A DNA stretch of 64,000 nt from Microbulbifer variabilis (GCF_023716485.1 NZ_CP092418.1:2401001-2465000); one strand, 5' to 3'. Positions 29,844 to 38,689 are shown, counted from the first letter of the stretch. Made by a program: numbers and translations. The notes: generated by a model not told the origin, from the letters alone.

Positions 29844-30230
29844 ATGCGACTTGGCGATCTTGAGAAACAGGTGCTCCAATATCTCTGGGATAGAAAATCT
29901 GCGGATGCCAAACAGGTCCACTCGGACTTGAGCCGGGCCCGTGGAGGATCTCTCAATACCATCCAAAGCACGCTGGACCGCCTCTACAAGAAAGGTTTGC
30001 TGTCCCGGGAGAAGCAGGGGCATGCATTCCAATACAGCCCGGCAGTGGAGCGCTATGAGTTTGTCGGGCAGCTGATTCAAGACGTTACTCGTGAGTTTGT
30101 TGATGATGAGAACGGGCTGGTAGCCGCATTTACCTCTATCTCATCGGAACTGAGCGAAAGTCAATTAGAGCAACTGGAGCAGTTGATCGAAAGCCAGAAG
30201 GTAAAACGCCAGCAGGGTGATCGCGAATGA
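29844..30230 (+). CDS. BlaI/MecI/CopY-family repressor
   Basis: 128 residues. The winged-helix domain (residues 1-75) has LGDLEKQVLQYLWDRK, GSLNTIQSTLDRLYKKGLLSRE and AFQYSPAV, which are typical of the family; the C-terminal part forms the dimer (QLEQLEQLIESQK). In known cases the repressor is cleaved after signalling through an M56 membrane peptidase. Here the next gene encodes such a peptidase and overlaps by 4 bases (ATGA), and both precede a metal efflux operon. Control of that operon is inferred. Confidence 0.9.
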   Translation: MRLGDLEKQVLQYLWDRKSADAKQVHSDLSRARGGSLNTIQSTLDRLYKKGLLSREKQGHAFQYSPAVERYEFVGQLIQDVTREFVDDENGLVAAFTSISSELSESQLEQLEQLIESQKVKRQQGDRE

Positions 30231-31180
30231 TTTTGGGGCAGGTTGCACTCTGGCTAAACCTGCTGACTATTGCGGTGCTTGGCCTGTTTGTCGGCATTAT
30301 ACTGGTGTCAGCTGCCTGCCTTTATGCTTCCCGGCATTCACTTCACTTGTCTGCCAGTAGTCGGCGTTTACTGCTATGGAGCGCGGTATTGCTGCCGTGG
30401 TTCGCGGCTTTCTCTGCCGCTGTTATCCTGGCATTCCCAAACCTTTTAGGGGGCGTTGCATCTCTGGCGCACTGGCACCATATCAACGCTTTTAATCTCT
30501 ACAGTTGGCATGGTGTTTTTACCATTGCGTTTCTTTTCCTTACCGGGTTTTTGGTGTTTCAAAGTTTTAAACGAGTCCATCGTCATTTGGCGCAGCTCCG
30601 ATTGTTAATGCAACTTTGCGAAAGGGATAAGTCTGATCAGAGTATTATCCAGGCCCAGGGTTCCCAAGCTTTCACCAGTGGTCTGCTCCGTCCACAAGGG
30701 TTTTATACCAGCGGTCTGCGAGACCAGTTAACAGCGGAAGAGTTTGAGGTGGTGCGCCTACATGAGGAAGCCCATGCGCAAAAATTTGATCCTCTGAAGA
30801 AATTAATATTCGCTTTGTTTGCCAGCTTTTTCCCTACGCGTTTGGGGAATTATCTGAATCGGCAGATGGCGCTGTGTATGGAGCAGCGTGCAGACGCTTA
30901 TGCCCATAGGCAGGGGTGGAGTGAGACCTTTATCGCCCAAACCCTGCTTAAGGTAACCCGTATCTCCAATGGGTTGCAGCCCAAAGAGAGAAGTTCAGCA
31001 TTGGTCTGTTATTTCGCTCTTGACCAGTTGGATGCCCGTATACGTTACTTGCTGTCTGATAATAAGGGGCGCAACTTATCCCCTTTATTGTTAGCTGGAT
31101 TGTTTGTAGTTCTCACTGGCACTTGCCTTGTGTCGGTGGATGCGCTCCACCACACCGTCGAAACCCTGTTCTCCCACTAA
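30227..31180 (+). CDS. BlaR1/MecR1-like M56 membrane metallopeptidase, short form
   Basis: 317 residues with about four membrane segments (roughly 8-30, 45-68, 88-110, 282-305). The zinc site is HEEAH (179-183) in VVRLHEEAHAQKFDP, with a downstream acidic ligand likely in CMEQRADAYAH. It ends right after the last membrane segment, so the extracellular penicillin-sensing domain of BlaR1 is absent and any signal must be sensed by the membrane part or another protein. It overlaps the repressor gene by 4 bases. Family function is to inactivate the partner repressor. Confidence 0.87.
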   Translation: MILGQVALWLNLLTIAVLGLFVGIILVSAACLYASRHSLHLSASSRRLLLWSAVLLPWFAAFSAAVILAFPNLLGGVASLAHWHHINAFNLYSWHGVFTIAFLFLTGFLVFQSFKRVHRHLAQLRLLMQLCERDKSDQSIIQAQGSQAFTSGLLRPQGFYTSGLRDQLTAEEFEVVRLHEEAHAQKFDPLKKLIFALFASFFPTRLGNYLNRQMALCMEQRADAYAHRQGWSETFIAQTLLKVTRISNGLQPKERSSALVCYFALDQLDARIRYLLSDNKGRNLSPLLLAGLFVVLTGTCLVSVDALHHTVETLFSH

Positions 31181-31190
31181 GGAAGCCGAA

Positions 31191-32504
31191 GTGTTTAATT
31201 GTTTGCGTTTAGTCATAACTAAAAAACCGACTATAGATCGGTTTTTTATGGCCGGGGCTGTGTTCATTTTAGTCGCATTGAGTGGGGCCCTTAGGGCAGA
31301 GCAGGGCGAGGAGTTATCGGGCCTCACTTATGAGCAGGCAATTCTTAAAAGCTTGCAAAATCACCCTGAACTGGCGGGTTACCGATATCAGTTTGAAGCT
31401 GTGGATGCTCTATCCGAGCACGCCAAGCTAGGACCACGACCGGAGCTTAGTGTTGCCGCTGAGGGGGTGGGAGAGGATAAGAGCAGCGATGGCAACGACA
31501 GTTCCCAGGTAACAGTCGGCATCAGTTGGCTATTACAGGGTGATCTCGCAGAAAAACGTGTATTGGCTGCACGCAGCAAGACTCCTGTGATTGAGGCCCA
31601 AAAGCAGGTTCTTGAATTGGAAATTGCCGCTAATACCGCGCGTTACTTTTTCCAGGTCCTGGCGCACCAGGAACGCCTGAAAATTGCTAAAACAGCTGTC
31701 GACCTGGCTCGCAATATGACCGCTGAAATTAATCGTCAGGTTAGTGTTGGCAGAACGAATGAAGCCGATGCTTTTCGGGCTGAAGTCGATTTGCAGCGTC
31801 GACTCTTAGCTGTGGAAGATGTCGAACACGAATTGGATATTGCCAGATATCAATTAGCTGCCCAGTGGGGCTCCAGAGAGCCCAGCTTTCTTGGGGTGGC
31901 GGGCTCTCTTTCCAGTGTCATTCCAGAAGTTGATTTATCTAGATTGCGAAGCTTGGTTGCGAGCAACCCAAATTTGGAAATATTCATGAGCCGCGAGCGC
32001 GTGAAGCAGGCGGAAATTGATTTGGCACGTGCAGAAGCGGGCATTCAGTGGCGGATTGATACAGGAATTCGTCGCAACGAAGCGAGCGGAGATTATGGAT
32101 TGGTGGCCGGCTTCGCAATCCCACTAGGAAAGGGCGATCGCAATCGCGGCAAGGTATCTGCTTTGAGGGCGGAACAGAATCGTTTCCGAGCAGAAAGAAA
32201 TGCGAAAGAGATTGCATTGGATACACAACTCTTTGTGATGACCCAAAGGCTACAGCATCACCGGCACGTGGCTGCCGCCCTGAATGAAAAGATGATTCTC
32301 AGTCTGGATAAGGCGCTCACCGCTACGCAAAAAGCCTATCGACGTGGCCGCTATAACTACTCGGAATTGGCACTAGCCCAACAGGGACTTACCGATGCGC
32401 AGCTTTCACTGCTCCAGGCACAGTACAACGCACACCTTAGCCTGATTGAAATTGAAAAACTCACCGGCCTGTCAGTGGCACAGATAAGCGAGAGCGAGAT
32501 ATGA
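31191..32504 (+). CDS. czcC: CzcC/TolC-type outer-membrane efflux protein
   Basis: 437 residues from GTG 31191, which has AAGGA 7 bases upstream. An alternative is ATG 31248, which yields a cleaner signal peptide (MAGAVFILVALSGALRA). The mature part shows the OEP repeat: LTYEQAILKSLQNHPEL, RYFFQVLAHQERLKIA, VSVGRTNEADAFRAEVDL and, in the second half, RRGRYNYSELALAQQGL. It would form the outer-membrane duct of the tripartite pump encoded next. A palindrome matching the one before the repressor gene lies at 31222-31246, just ahead of ATG 31248. Its stop overlaps the adaptor start by 4 bases. Confidence 0.88.
   Translation: MFNCLRLVITKKPTIDRFFMAGAVFILVALSGALRAEQGEELSGLTYEQAILKSLQNHPELAGYRYQFEAVDALSEHAKLGPRPELSVAAEGVGEDKSSDGNDSSQVTVGISWLLQGDLAEKRVLAARSKTPVIEAQKQVLELEIAANTARYFFQVLAHQERLKIAKTAVDLARNMTAEINRQVSVGRTNEADAFRAEVDLQRRLLAVEDVEHELDIARYQLAAQWGSREPSFLGVAGSLSSVIPEVDLSRLRSLVASNPNLEIFMSRERVKQAEIDLARAEAGIQWRIDTGIRRNEASGDYGLVAGFAIPLGKGDRNRGKVSALRAEQNRFRAERNAKEIALDTQLFVMTQRLQHHRHVAAALNEKMILSLDKALTATQKAYRRGRYNYSELALAQQGLTDAQLSLLQAQYNAHLSLIEIEKLTGLSVAQISESEI
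31222..31246. promoter_or_regulatory. Second copy of the AAAAACC-N11-GGTTTTT palindrome
   Basis: Same half-sites and the same 11-base spacing as the site at 29768-29792, with GATC before the right half in both. It extends to TAAAAAACC and GGTTTTTTA. The centre contains TATAGA, a possible -10 box. It directly abuts ATG 31248 of the efflux gene. It could also act as a weak hairpin, but the stem is mostly A-T. If translation starts at GTG 31191 the site is inside the coding sequence. Confidence 0.55.
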
Positions 32505-33661
32505 GATCCGCAGTTTTTTCCAGCCTGATATTCAGTGCTTTACTTTCCTTGTTCCTTAGTGGCAGCGGCAGTGTCTATGCGGCCGGAGCTGTCGCAGGGG
32601 CGGAACCGGAAAAAGGGCCCAATCGTGGGCGCATGTTGCGAGAAGGTGATTTTGCCGTTGAGCTAAGTATATATGAAACTGGTGTTCCCCCAGAGTTTCG
32701 GGTTTGGGTGAGTAATGATGGAGAGCTGGTTAATCCTCAGCAGGTTGATCTTAAAGTGGTTCTTACAAGGCTTGGAGATGGAGAGGATCACATCGAATTC
32801 AGGCCCGAGGGGGATTATCTGCGTGGTGATATGGTGATCTATGAGCCCCACTCATTTGTTGTGACTCTAACAGCCAAGTACCAGGGGCAAGAACACCGTT
32901 GGCAATATGATAACTTTGAGGGGCGAACCCGTATCGAATCCGGTATTGCTGAATCCATGGAAATTGATACGGAAACCGTTGGCCCAGCCAGGATGAGTGA
33001 AACCAGCCGCGCTTACGGCAGGCTTATGGTAGACCCAGAGCAGGTACGTGAAATTAGTGCACGTTTCGACGGCTATGTAGAAGCTGTGCAGGTGGGATTG
33101 GGGGAGCGCGTTAAAAAAGGGCAACCCCTAATTGCCATTAACAGCAATCAAAACCTAAACACCTACACTATTCAATCACCAATTGCCGGTGTAGTAGTCC
33201 AGCGCAATGTAAACCCTGGTGAACAGACCGCAGGTCGAGTTTTATTAATGGTTGCCGATGATACTGCTTTGTTGGCAGAGCTGGATGTTTTTCCCTCGAC
33301 ACGCCCCCAGATTCGCCAGGGCGCGCCCGTTTCCGTCAATATCAAGTCCTTGGATACTCCTCTGCTCGGGGTAGTGAAACAAATTGATACTTTGATGAAA
33401 CCCAATCAGGCCACCGCCGTTCGAGTGTCACTGCAAGATATTCCCGCAGGCCTCGCACCGGGTTCTTTTGTAAGCGGCGATATCCAAGTTGCTGAATATG
33501 AGGTGCCTCTTGCCGTCAAGCGTTCCGGTTTACAGGCGTTCCGCGATTTTACTGTCGTTTATGCCAAGGTGGGCGACCAGTATGAAGTGCGTATGTTGGA
33601 GTTAGGGCGTGAAGCCGGTGATTGGGTTGAAGTGCTGGGGGGGATTCGACCGGGAATCTAG
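32501..33661 (+). CDS. czcB: Efflux adaptor (CzcB/CusB type) ending at an in-frame amber codon
   Basis: 386 residues to TAG at 33659. A signal peptide (LIFSALLSLFLSGSGSVYA) is followed by an N-terminal beta domain, the biotinyl-lipoyl-like half motifs (VQVGLGERVKKGQPLIAI; IQSPIAGVVVQRNVNPGE) and a beta-barrel. It links the inner-membrane pump to the outer-membrane duct. The reading frame continues after TAG for 22 more sense codons (YVTGNSYIIKADIEKSGASH and two more) to TGA at 33728, and that tail has the normal family C-terminus including the final SGASHDH. The intact protein would be about 409 residues. The loss may be tolerated, read through, or a sequence error. Confidence 0.85.
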   Translation: MRSAVFSSLIFSALLSLFLSGSGSVYAAGAVAGAEPEKGPNRGRMLREGDFAVELSIYETGVPPEFRVWVSNDGELVNPQQVDLKVVLTRLGDGEDHIEFRPEGDYLRGDMVIYEPHSFVVTLTAKYQGQEHRWQYDNFEGRTRIESGIAESMEIDTETVGPARMSETSRAYGRLMVDPEQVREISARFDGYVEAVQVGLGERVKKGQPLIAINSNQNLNTYTIQSPIAGVVVQRNVNPGEQTAGRVLLMVADDTALLAELDVFPSTRPQIRQGAPVSVNIKSLDTPLLGVVKQIDTLMKPNQATAVRVSLQDIPAGLAPGSFVSGDIQVAEYEVPLAVKRSGLQAFRDFTVVYAKVGDQYEVRMLELGREAGDWVEVLGGIRPGI

Positions 33662-33739
33662 TATGTCACCGGTAACAGCTACATCATTAAAGCGGACATT
33701 GAAAAGTCCGGTGCATCCCACGATCACTGAGGGTTCGAC

Positions 33740-36700
33740 ATGCTTGAGTACTTGATAAGAACCTCAATTCAAAATCGCGGACTGGTTATTGCCCTTGTGC
33801 TATTACTGTGCGGTTTGGGCATTTGGAATTTCACCCGGCTGCCCATTGATGCAGTACCAGATATTACCAATATCCAGGTGGTTATTAATACGGAGGCACC
33901 GGGGTATACCCCAAAAGAAGTTGAGCAACGGGTTACATACCCTGTGGAAAATGCAATGGCTGGATTGCCGAGCCTTGCTTATACACGTTCCGTTTCGCGG
34001 TATGGGTTGTCCCAGGTTACGGTGATTTTTGAAGATGGCACCGATATTTATTTTGCCCGCCAGTTAGTGAATGAACGGCTCACTAGTGTACGTGGTGCAC
34101 TGCCTGCTGGTTTGGAGCCGGAGCTTGGACCCATCGCCACGGGTCTTGGTGAAATTTTTATGTTCACAGTGGACTCTGAACCTGGAGCCACCAATGCTGA
34201 TGGCAGTGCCGTAACACCTAAAGACTTGCGTTCGGTGCATGACTGGATTGTGCGCCCGCAGTTACTGCGTGTACCTGGTGTGGTGGAAGTCAATCCGATC
34301 GGCGGGTTCAAGAGAGAAATTCTGATTGCTATAGAGCCGGATAAACTGCTGGCATTCGGCCTGACGCAGGAAGACCTGATTCGCTCGATCGAGGAGAATA
34401 ATCGTAACCGCGGTGTAGGCTTTATTGAACACAGTGGCGCCCAGTGGTTGTTGCGGGTTCCGGGGCAGGCAAGCTCGTTAGAGACACTGAAGGATTTCCT
34501 GGTTGCGGAAGTGAATGGCGTTGCTATTCGCCTTGGCGACTTGGCCAAGATCGAAGAGGGGCGCGAAATGCGCACCGGGGCGGCTACTCAGAACGGCAGG
34601 GAAGTGGTGATGAGCACCGTTTTCATGCTGGTTGGCGAAAATAGTCGCACCGTTGCAGGTGCAGTTGGTGAAAAGCTAGAGGATATCAAACAGAGCCTAC
34701 CGCCTGGTATCACATTGACTGCGGTTTATGATCGTACCGGTCTGGTTGACCAGACATTGCGCACGATCCAAACCAATCTTATGGAAGGTGCGCTGCTGGT
34801 TATCGCGGTTCTTTTCCTGCTGCTGGGGAATGTTCGCGCAGCAATTCTCACTGCGCTGGTCATTCCGGTAGCCATGTTAATGACTATCACCGGCATGGTT
34901 CAGGCCCGCGTAAGTGCAAACCTGATGAGTCTGGGGGCGCTGGACTTTGGCTTGTTGGTGGATGGGGCCATCATAATTGTCGAGAACTGTCTGCGACGTC
35001 TCAGCGAATCCGCCCGCGAGCGTGGCCAGTTGAGTCTTAAAGAGCGGCTTACCCTGGTATTTCAATCGACGCGGGAAGTGATTCGCCCGGCCATGTTTGG
35101 TGTTTTCATTATCACAGCCGTGTATTTACCCATTTTTGCCCTGACCGGAGTGGAGGGCAAGATGTTCCATCCGATGGCAATTACCGTGGTGATTGCGCTG
35201 CTTTCTGCGATGTTTCTTTCCATCACTTTGGTGCCAGCCGGCATAGCGCTGCTATTTCGCAAACCGGTGATCGAAAAGGAAAACCCTGCACTTGAGAAGC
35301 TGAATAGCTTTTATCGCCCGGCCTTGGAGTTTGCACTGCGCCAGCGTGGCATGGTTGTCGCTATTGCTGCGCTACTGGTGTTGGTTTCCTGTTATACGGC
35401 AAGCAGAATGGGTAGCGAATTTGTGCCGAATCTGGATGAAGGCGATATTGCCATGCACGCCTTGCGTATTCCCGGCACATCCCTGGAACAAGCGATTGCA
35501 CTACAAAAATCCCTGGAGGAGCGGATTAAAGAGTTGCCCGAAGTGGAGCGTGTATTCGCCAAAATTGGTACTGCGGAAGTGGCTACCGATGCCGTTCCCC
35601 CAAGTGTTGCCGATAACTTTATTATCCTAAAACCCAGGTCTCAGTGGCCAGATCCGGATAAGCCGAAAGAGCAATTGGTAGAAGAGCTGGCAAAGCTGGT
35701 AGAGCCAATCCCCGGCAACCGCTATGAATTTCTCCAGCCAATCCAGATGCGCTTTAACGAGCTTTTAGCGGGGGTGCGTGCGGAATTGGCGATCAAAGTC
35801 TTTGGCGATGATTTCGAGCAATTAGAGCGTTTGGGCGGTGAAATTGAAGCGGCTATTGGCAGTGTAGAAGGCGTTGCTGATATACAGATGGAGCAAACCA
35901 GCGGTTTACCGGTTCTCGCCATTGTTCCTGACCAGGCCGCACTAACCCAGTATGGGCTGGCTATCAATCAGGTACAGGAGCAGCTGGCAACCGCCCTGGG
36001 AGGTACGGTTGCTGGCCGCTTTTATGAAGGAGACCGCCGCACCGATATTGTTGTGCGTTTGCCAGAGGTATTGCGCCAGGATTTGGATGCGCTAAAGAAA
36101 CTGCCGATTCATCGACCCAATGGCAACTATGTGCCCCTGGAGGAAATTGCCAGCTTGGAACTCACTGCCGGTATCAATCAGGTTTTCCGCGAGAACGGTA
36201 AACGCAGGGTAGTGGTAACGGCCAATGTGCGGGGTAGGGATCTGGGTAGCTTTGTTGCTGATGTACAGCAGTCCGTTTCCGATAAAGTGGAAATACCACC
36301 CGGTTACTGGGTTGAATACGGCGGAACCTATCAAACGCTACAGTCTGCTACTGAGCGCCTATCGATTGTAGTGCCGCTGACCCTTGTGTTGATTATGGGG
36401 CTTCTCCTGCTGGCGCTTCGCTCCATAAAAGATGCGGCAATTATCTTTACCGGTATACCCCTCGCATTAACCGGCGGTGTGCTCTCTTTAATGTTGCGGG
36501 ATATCCCTTTCTCCATTTCCGCAGCCGTTGGTTTTATCGCACTTTCCGGGATTGCCATCCTTAACGGCCTGGTAATGGTTTCCTTTATTCGGGACCTGCG
36601 TGACCAAGGTTACAGCATAGAAAAGGCCATTATTGAGGGCGCCCTGATCCGCTTACGTCCGGTCATTAGTACCGCACTGGTTGCCTCACTCGGTTTTGTG

Positions 36701-36895
36701 CCCATGGCCCTGAATACTGGTATTGGCTCTGAAGTACAGCGCCCACTGGCTACGGTGGTTATTGGCGGTATTGTCTCATCAACAATCCTGACGCTTTTAG
36801 TCTTACCGGCACTCTACAGAATTTTACATGGCAGGAATGCCAAGTCTGAGAGCTTACAAGATAACCCTGAAGTGGCTCTGGCTGGAGCCAGTTAA
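33740..36895 (+). CDS. czcA: Heavy-metal RND efflux pump (CzcA/HME family)
   Basis: 1051 residues, full length. It is an inner-membrane proton/metal antiporter with 12 membrane segments and two large periplasmic loops. The N-terminal IDAVPDITNIQVVINTEAPG and the fourth membrane helix motif DFGLLVDGAIIIVEN (about residues 402-416) are visible. The acidic residues of DFG, VDG and VEN are the pattern associated with divalent ions (Zn/Co/Cd) rather than the methionine relay of Cu/Ag pumps; the metal is inferred. ATG 33740 follows GAGGG by a short gap. With the preceding adaptor and outer-membrane gene it completes a tripartite system. Confidence 0.94.
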   Translation: MLEYLIRTSIQNRGLVIALVLLLCGLGIWNFTRLPIDAVPDITNIQVVINTEAPGYTPKEVEQRVTYPVENAMAGLPSLAYTRSVSRYGLSQVTVIFEDGTDIYFARQLVNERLTSVRGALPAGLEPELGPIATGLGEIFMFTVDSEPGATNADGSAVTPKDLRSVHDWIVRPQLLRVPGVVEVNPIGGFKREILIAIEPDKLLAFGLTQEDLIRSIEENNRNRGVGFIEHSGAQWLLRVPGQASSLETLKDFLVAEVNGVAIRLGDLAKIEEGREMRTGAATQNGREVVMSTVFMLVGENSRTVAGAVGEKLEDIKQSLPPGITLTAVYDRTGLVDQTLRTIQTNLMEGALLVIAVLFLLLGNVRAAILTALVIPVAMLMTITGMVQARVSANLMSLGALDFGLLVDGAIIIVENCLRRLSESARERGQLSLKERLTLVFQSTREVIRPAMFGVFIITAVYLPIFALTGVEGKMFHPMAITVVIALLSAMFLSITLVPAGIALLFRKPVIEKENPALEKLNSFYRPALEFALRQRGMVVAIAALLVLVSCYTASRMGSEFVPNLDEGDIAMHALRIPGTSLEQAIALQKSLEERIKELPEVERVFAKIGTAEVATDAVPPSVADNFIILKPRSQWPDPDKPKEQLVEELAKLVEPIPGNRYEFLQPIQMRFNELLAGVRAELAIKVFGDDFEQLERLGGEIEAAIGSVEGVADIQMEQTSGLPVLAIVPDQAALTQYGLAINQVQEQLATALGGTVAGRFYEGDRRTDIVVRLPEVLRQDLDALKKLPIHRPNGNYVPLEEIASLELTAGINQVFRENGKRRVVVTANVRGRDLGSFVADVQQSVSDKVEIPPGYWVEYGGTYQTLQSATERLSIVVPLTLVLIMGLLLLALRSIKDAAIIFTGIPLALTGGVLSLMLRDIPFSISAAVGFIALSGIAILNGLVMVSFIRDLRDQGYSIEKAIIEGALIRLRPVISTALVASLGFVPMALNTGIGSEVQRPLATVVIGGIVSSTILTLLVLPALYRILHGRNAKSESLQDNPEVALAGAS

Positions 36896-36957
36896 CTGGG
36901 CCTGTGTGCGCTTTGGTTCACAAGAATTTAGAACTTTAAAAACGGGAGATAGTAACG

Positions 36958-37653
36958 TTGCTCAATAGTTTAAAAACAGTTTTCGGCTTGATGACGCTGA
37001 TAGCAGGTATGGTGATATCTATACCGCTATTTGCCCATGGAGTGGACGATGCGACCAAGACTTTTCTTGCCGGCAACGAAGGGGTATCTATTATTCCCTT
37101 TCTATATATTGGCGCCAAGCATATGGTGACTGGCTATGACCACCTGCTGTTCCTGGTGGGAGTCATTTTCTTTTTATATCGATCAAAAGATGTTCTTATC
37201 TATGTAAGCTTCTTTACGCTCGGTCATAGCTTAACTTTGTTATTTGGAGTGCTTAACGACACCCATGTGAATGCCTATTTGATCGATGCCATTATTGGAT
37301 TATCCATTGTCTATAAAGGCTTCGATAATCTCGGCGGCTTCAAACGGGTTTTTGGCTTCCAGCCTAATACCAAGGCTGCCGTACTAATTTTTGGACTCTT
37401 CCACGGTTTTGGTTTGGCAACCAAATTACAAGAATTCAAGCTGTCCAGCGATGGGTTGGTGGAGAATATCCTGGCCTTTAATGTTGGAGTAGAAATTGGT
37501 CAGTTTGTTGCGTTGCTGTTTATTCTTCTCGCCATCAATTATTGGCGTCGCTTTGACAGTTTTCTGCGCTTTTCCACTATGACAAATACCTTACTAATGA
37601 GTGGTGGACTGATGTTGGTGGGTTACCAGATGACAGGCTACTTCGTAGGTTAG
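36958..37653 (+). CDS. HupE/UreJ-family membrane protein
   Basis: 231 residues from TTG 36958, with GGGAG upstream. Signal-like first segment (GLMTLIAGMVISIPLFAHG), then about six membrane segments. The family motif is present as GAKHMVTGYDHLLFLVG, with HxxxGxDH, followed by FFTLGHSLTLL and FGLFHGFGLA; these histidines are thought to bind nickel or cobalt. HupE relatives are nickel permeases. Its place 60 bases after the pump gene suggests a role in the same metal response, perhaps import or sensing. Confidence 0.87.
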   Translation: MLNSLKTVFGLMTLIAGMVISIPLFAHGVDDATKTFLAGNEGVSIIPFLYIGAKHMVTGYDHLLFLVGVIFFLYRSKDVLIYVSFFTLGHSLTLLFGVLNDTHVNAYLIDAIIGLSIVYKGFDNLGGFKRVFGFQPNTKAAVLIFGLFHGFGLATKLQEFKLSSDGLVENILAFNVGVEIGQFVALLFILLAINYWRRFDSFLRFSTMTNTLLMSGGLMLVGYQMTGYFVG

Positions 37654-37717
37654 TTAGCCAGAAAGTGACTTTATTAAGTTAATTGAACAGAAAGAACTCA
37701 GATTTAGAGCTTACAGA

Positions 37718-38266
37718 ATGAATACAACTGAAATGCCAGTGCAGTCTGCACAAACACTGATTAAATCCACACTTGCTGCTGGCGTGCTTGCAGCCATTAT
37801 GTTGGCCACAGTAATCCTGCCGGCTGAATACAATATAGATCCTACTGGAATCGGCAGTGCACTGGGGCTGACTGAATTAAACAGTCAAGAGCAGGAAATT
37901 GCTGTACCAGAAGTAGTGCAGCGTGGCGAGCAGTCCTTTGCTTATCGGACTGACACTACAACTATTGAAGTGCCCGCTGGTCGTGGAATTGAATACAAAT
38001 TTCAATTGGATAAATACGGTCATTTGGAATATGAGTGGGTAACGGAGAGTGGTGAACTTTACTTTGATTTTCACGGCGAACCCACAGGCGATACTACCGG
38101 CTACTTTGAGAGCTTTGCTATTGCTACCGCAAATAAAATGAGTGGCTCTCTCACCACGCCTTTTGATGGTTCCCATGGCTGGTATTGGAAGAATAACGGT
38201 CAGGAATCTGTGAAGATCACTCTAAAAACAAAGGGGTTCTACGAGGTTATTGGACTCAAACAGTAA
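37718..38266 (+). CDS. Membrane-anchored periplasmic protein of the efflux locus
   Basis: 182 residues: one N-terminal membrane segment (STLAAGVLAAIMLATVILP, about 17-35), a linker, and a periplasmic domain with IEVPAGRGIEYKFQLDKYGHLEYEW, LYFDFHGEPTG and GSHGWYWKNNGQESVKITLKTKG. Comparable proteins are annotated as transmembrane anchor proteins beside HupE and RND genes. The two short His/Trp-containing stretches could meet metal, but nothing proves it. Spacing of 64 bases from the HupE gene suggests one transcript. Confidence 0.72.
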   Translation: MNTTEMPVQSAQTLIKSTLAAGVLAAIMLATVILPAEYNIDPTGIGSALGLTELNSQEQEIAVPEVVQRGEQSFAYRTDTTTIEVPAGRGIEYKFQLDKYGHLEYEWVTESGELYFDFHGEPTGDTTGYFESFAIATANKMSGSLTTPFDGSHGWYWKNNGQESVKITLKTKGFYEVIGLKQ

Positions 38267-38312
38267 CGCTTTTTGATCAACATTCGCTAAAACCGAGAAG
38301 AAAGAGAGTATT

Positions 38313-38648
38313 ATGAACAAACTTATTCGAGTCATCTGTGTATCAGTTACCTTAGGCTTCGCAAATCTTGCTTTCGCCCATGGTGACCATGAGAGAGACA
38401 ATTTTGCCACTGTATCCATGGTAGAAGCCAAAGGCATCGCCAGCCAGGAAGTCGCTCGCCTAATCAAAGAGGGTAAGCTTAACGAGTCCTGGTCTGACAA
38501 GCCGCTAAGCGCCGCTATGCAGCGTATTAACAATCAGCGTCAGTGGGTTGTTACAGCAAAAGAGCAGGGTGGTGTACTGAATCAGCAGCTACAGGTTTTC
38601 TTAAGTACCGAAGGTTACTTTCTGACTTTTAAAGTGCAGAACCTCTAA
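38313..38648 (+). CDS. Small periplasmic protein, DUF6488-like
   Basis: 111 residues with a signal peptide (IRVICVSVTLGFANLAFA) and a mature N-terminus HGDHERDN, which is His-rich and would be exposed after cleavage, a plausible metal ligand. The rest resembles a small PepSY-like fold (VARLIKEGKLNESWSDK, RQWVVTAKEQ, LQVFLSTEGYFLTF). It has a good AAGAAAG ribosome-binding region and closes the metal locus, followed by a terminator hairpin at 38666-38689. Confidence 0.75.
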   Translation: MNKLIRVICVSVTLGFANLAFAHGDHERDNFATVSMVEAKGIASQEVARLIKEGKLNESWSDKPLSAAMQRINNQRQWVVTAKEQGGVLNQQLQVFLSTEGYFLTFKVQNL

Positions 38649-38665
38649 CTGATAAGATATACGCT

Positions 38666-38689
38666 GGCAGCGGTAAATTAGCCGCTGCC
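38666..38689 (+). terminator. Terminator of the metal efflux locus
   Basis: Perfect 8-bp GC-rich stem GGCAGCGG and CCGCTGCC around TAAATTAG, 17 bases past the last stop codon. It is followed by TTCAATG rather than a long T run. Confidence 0.65.

Noticed and set aside
31221..31247. The AAAAACC palindrome read as a rho-independent terminator before the TolC gene
   Set aside because: The stem has only four G-C pairs and the same layout recurs over the blaI-type promoter, so an operator explains it better, though hairpin action is not excluded.
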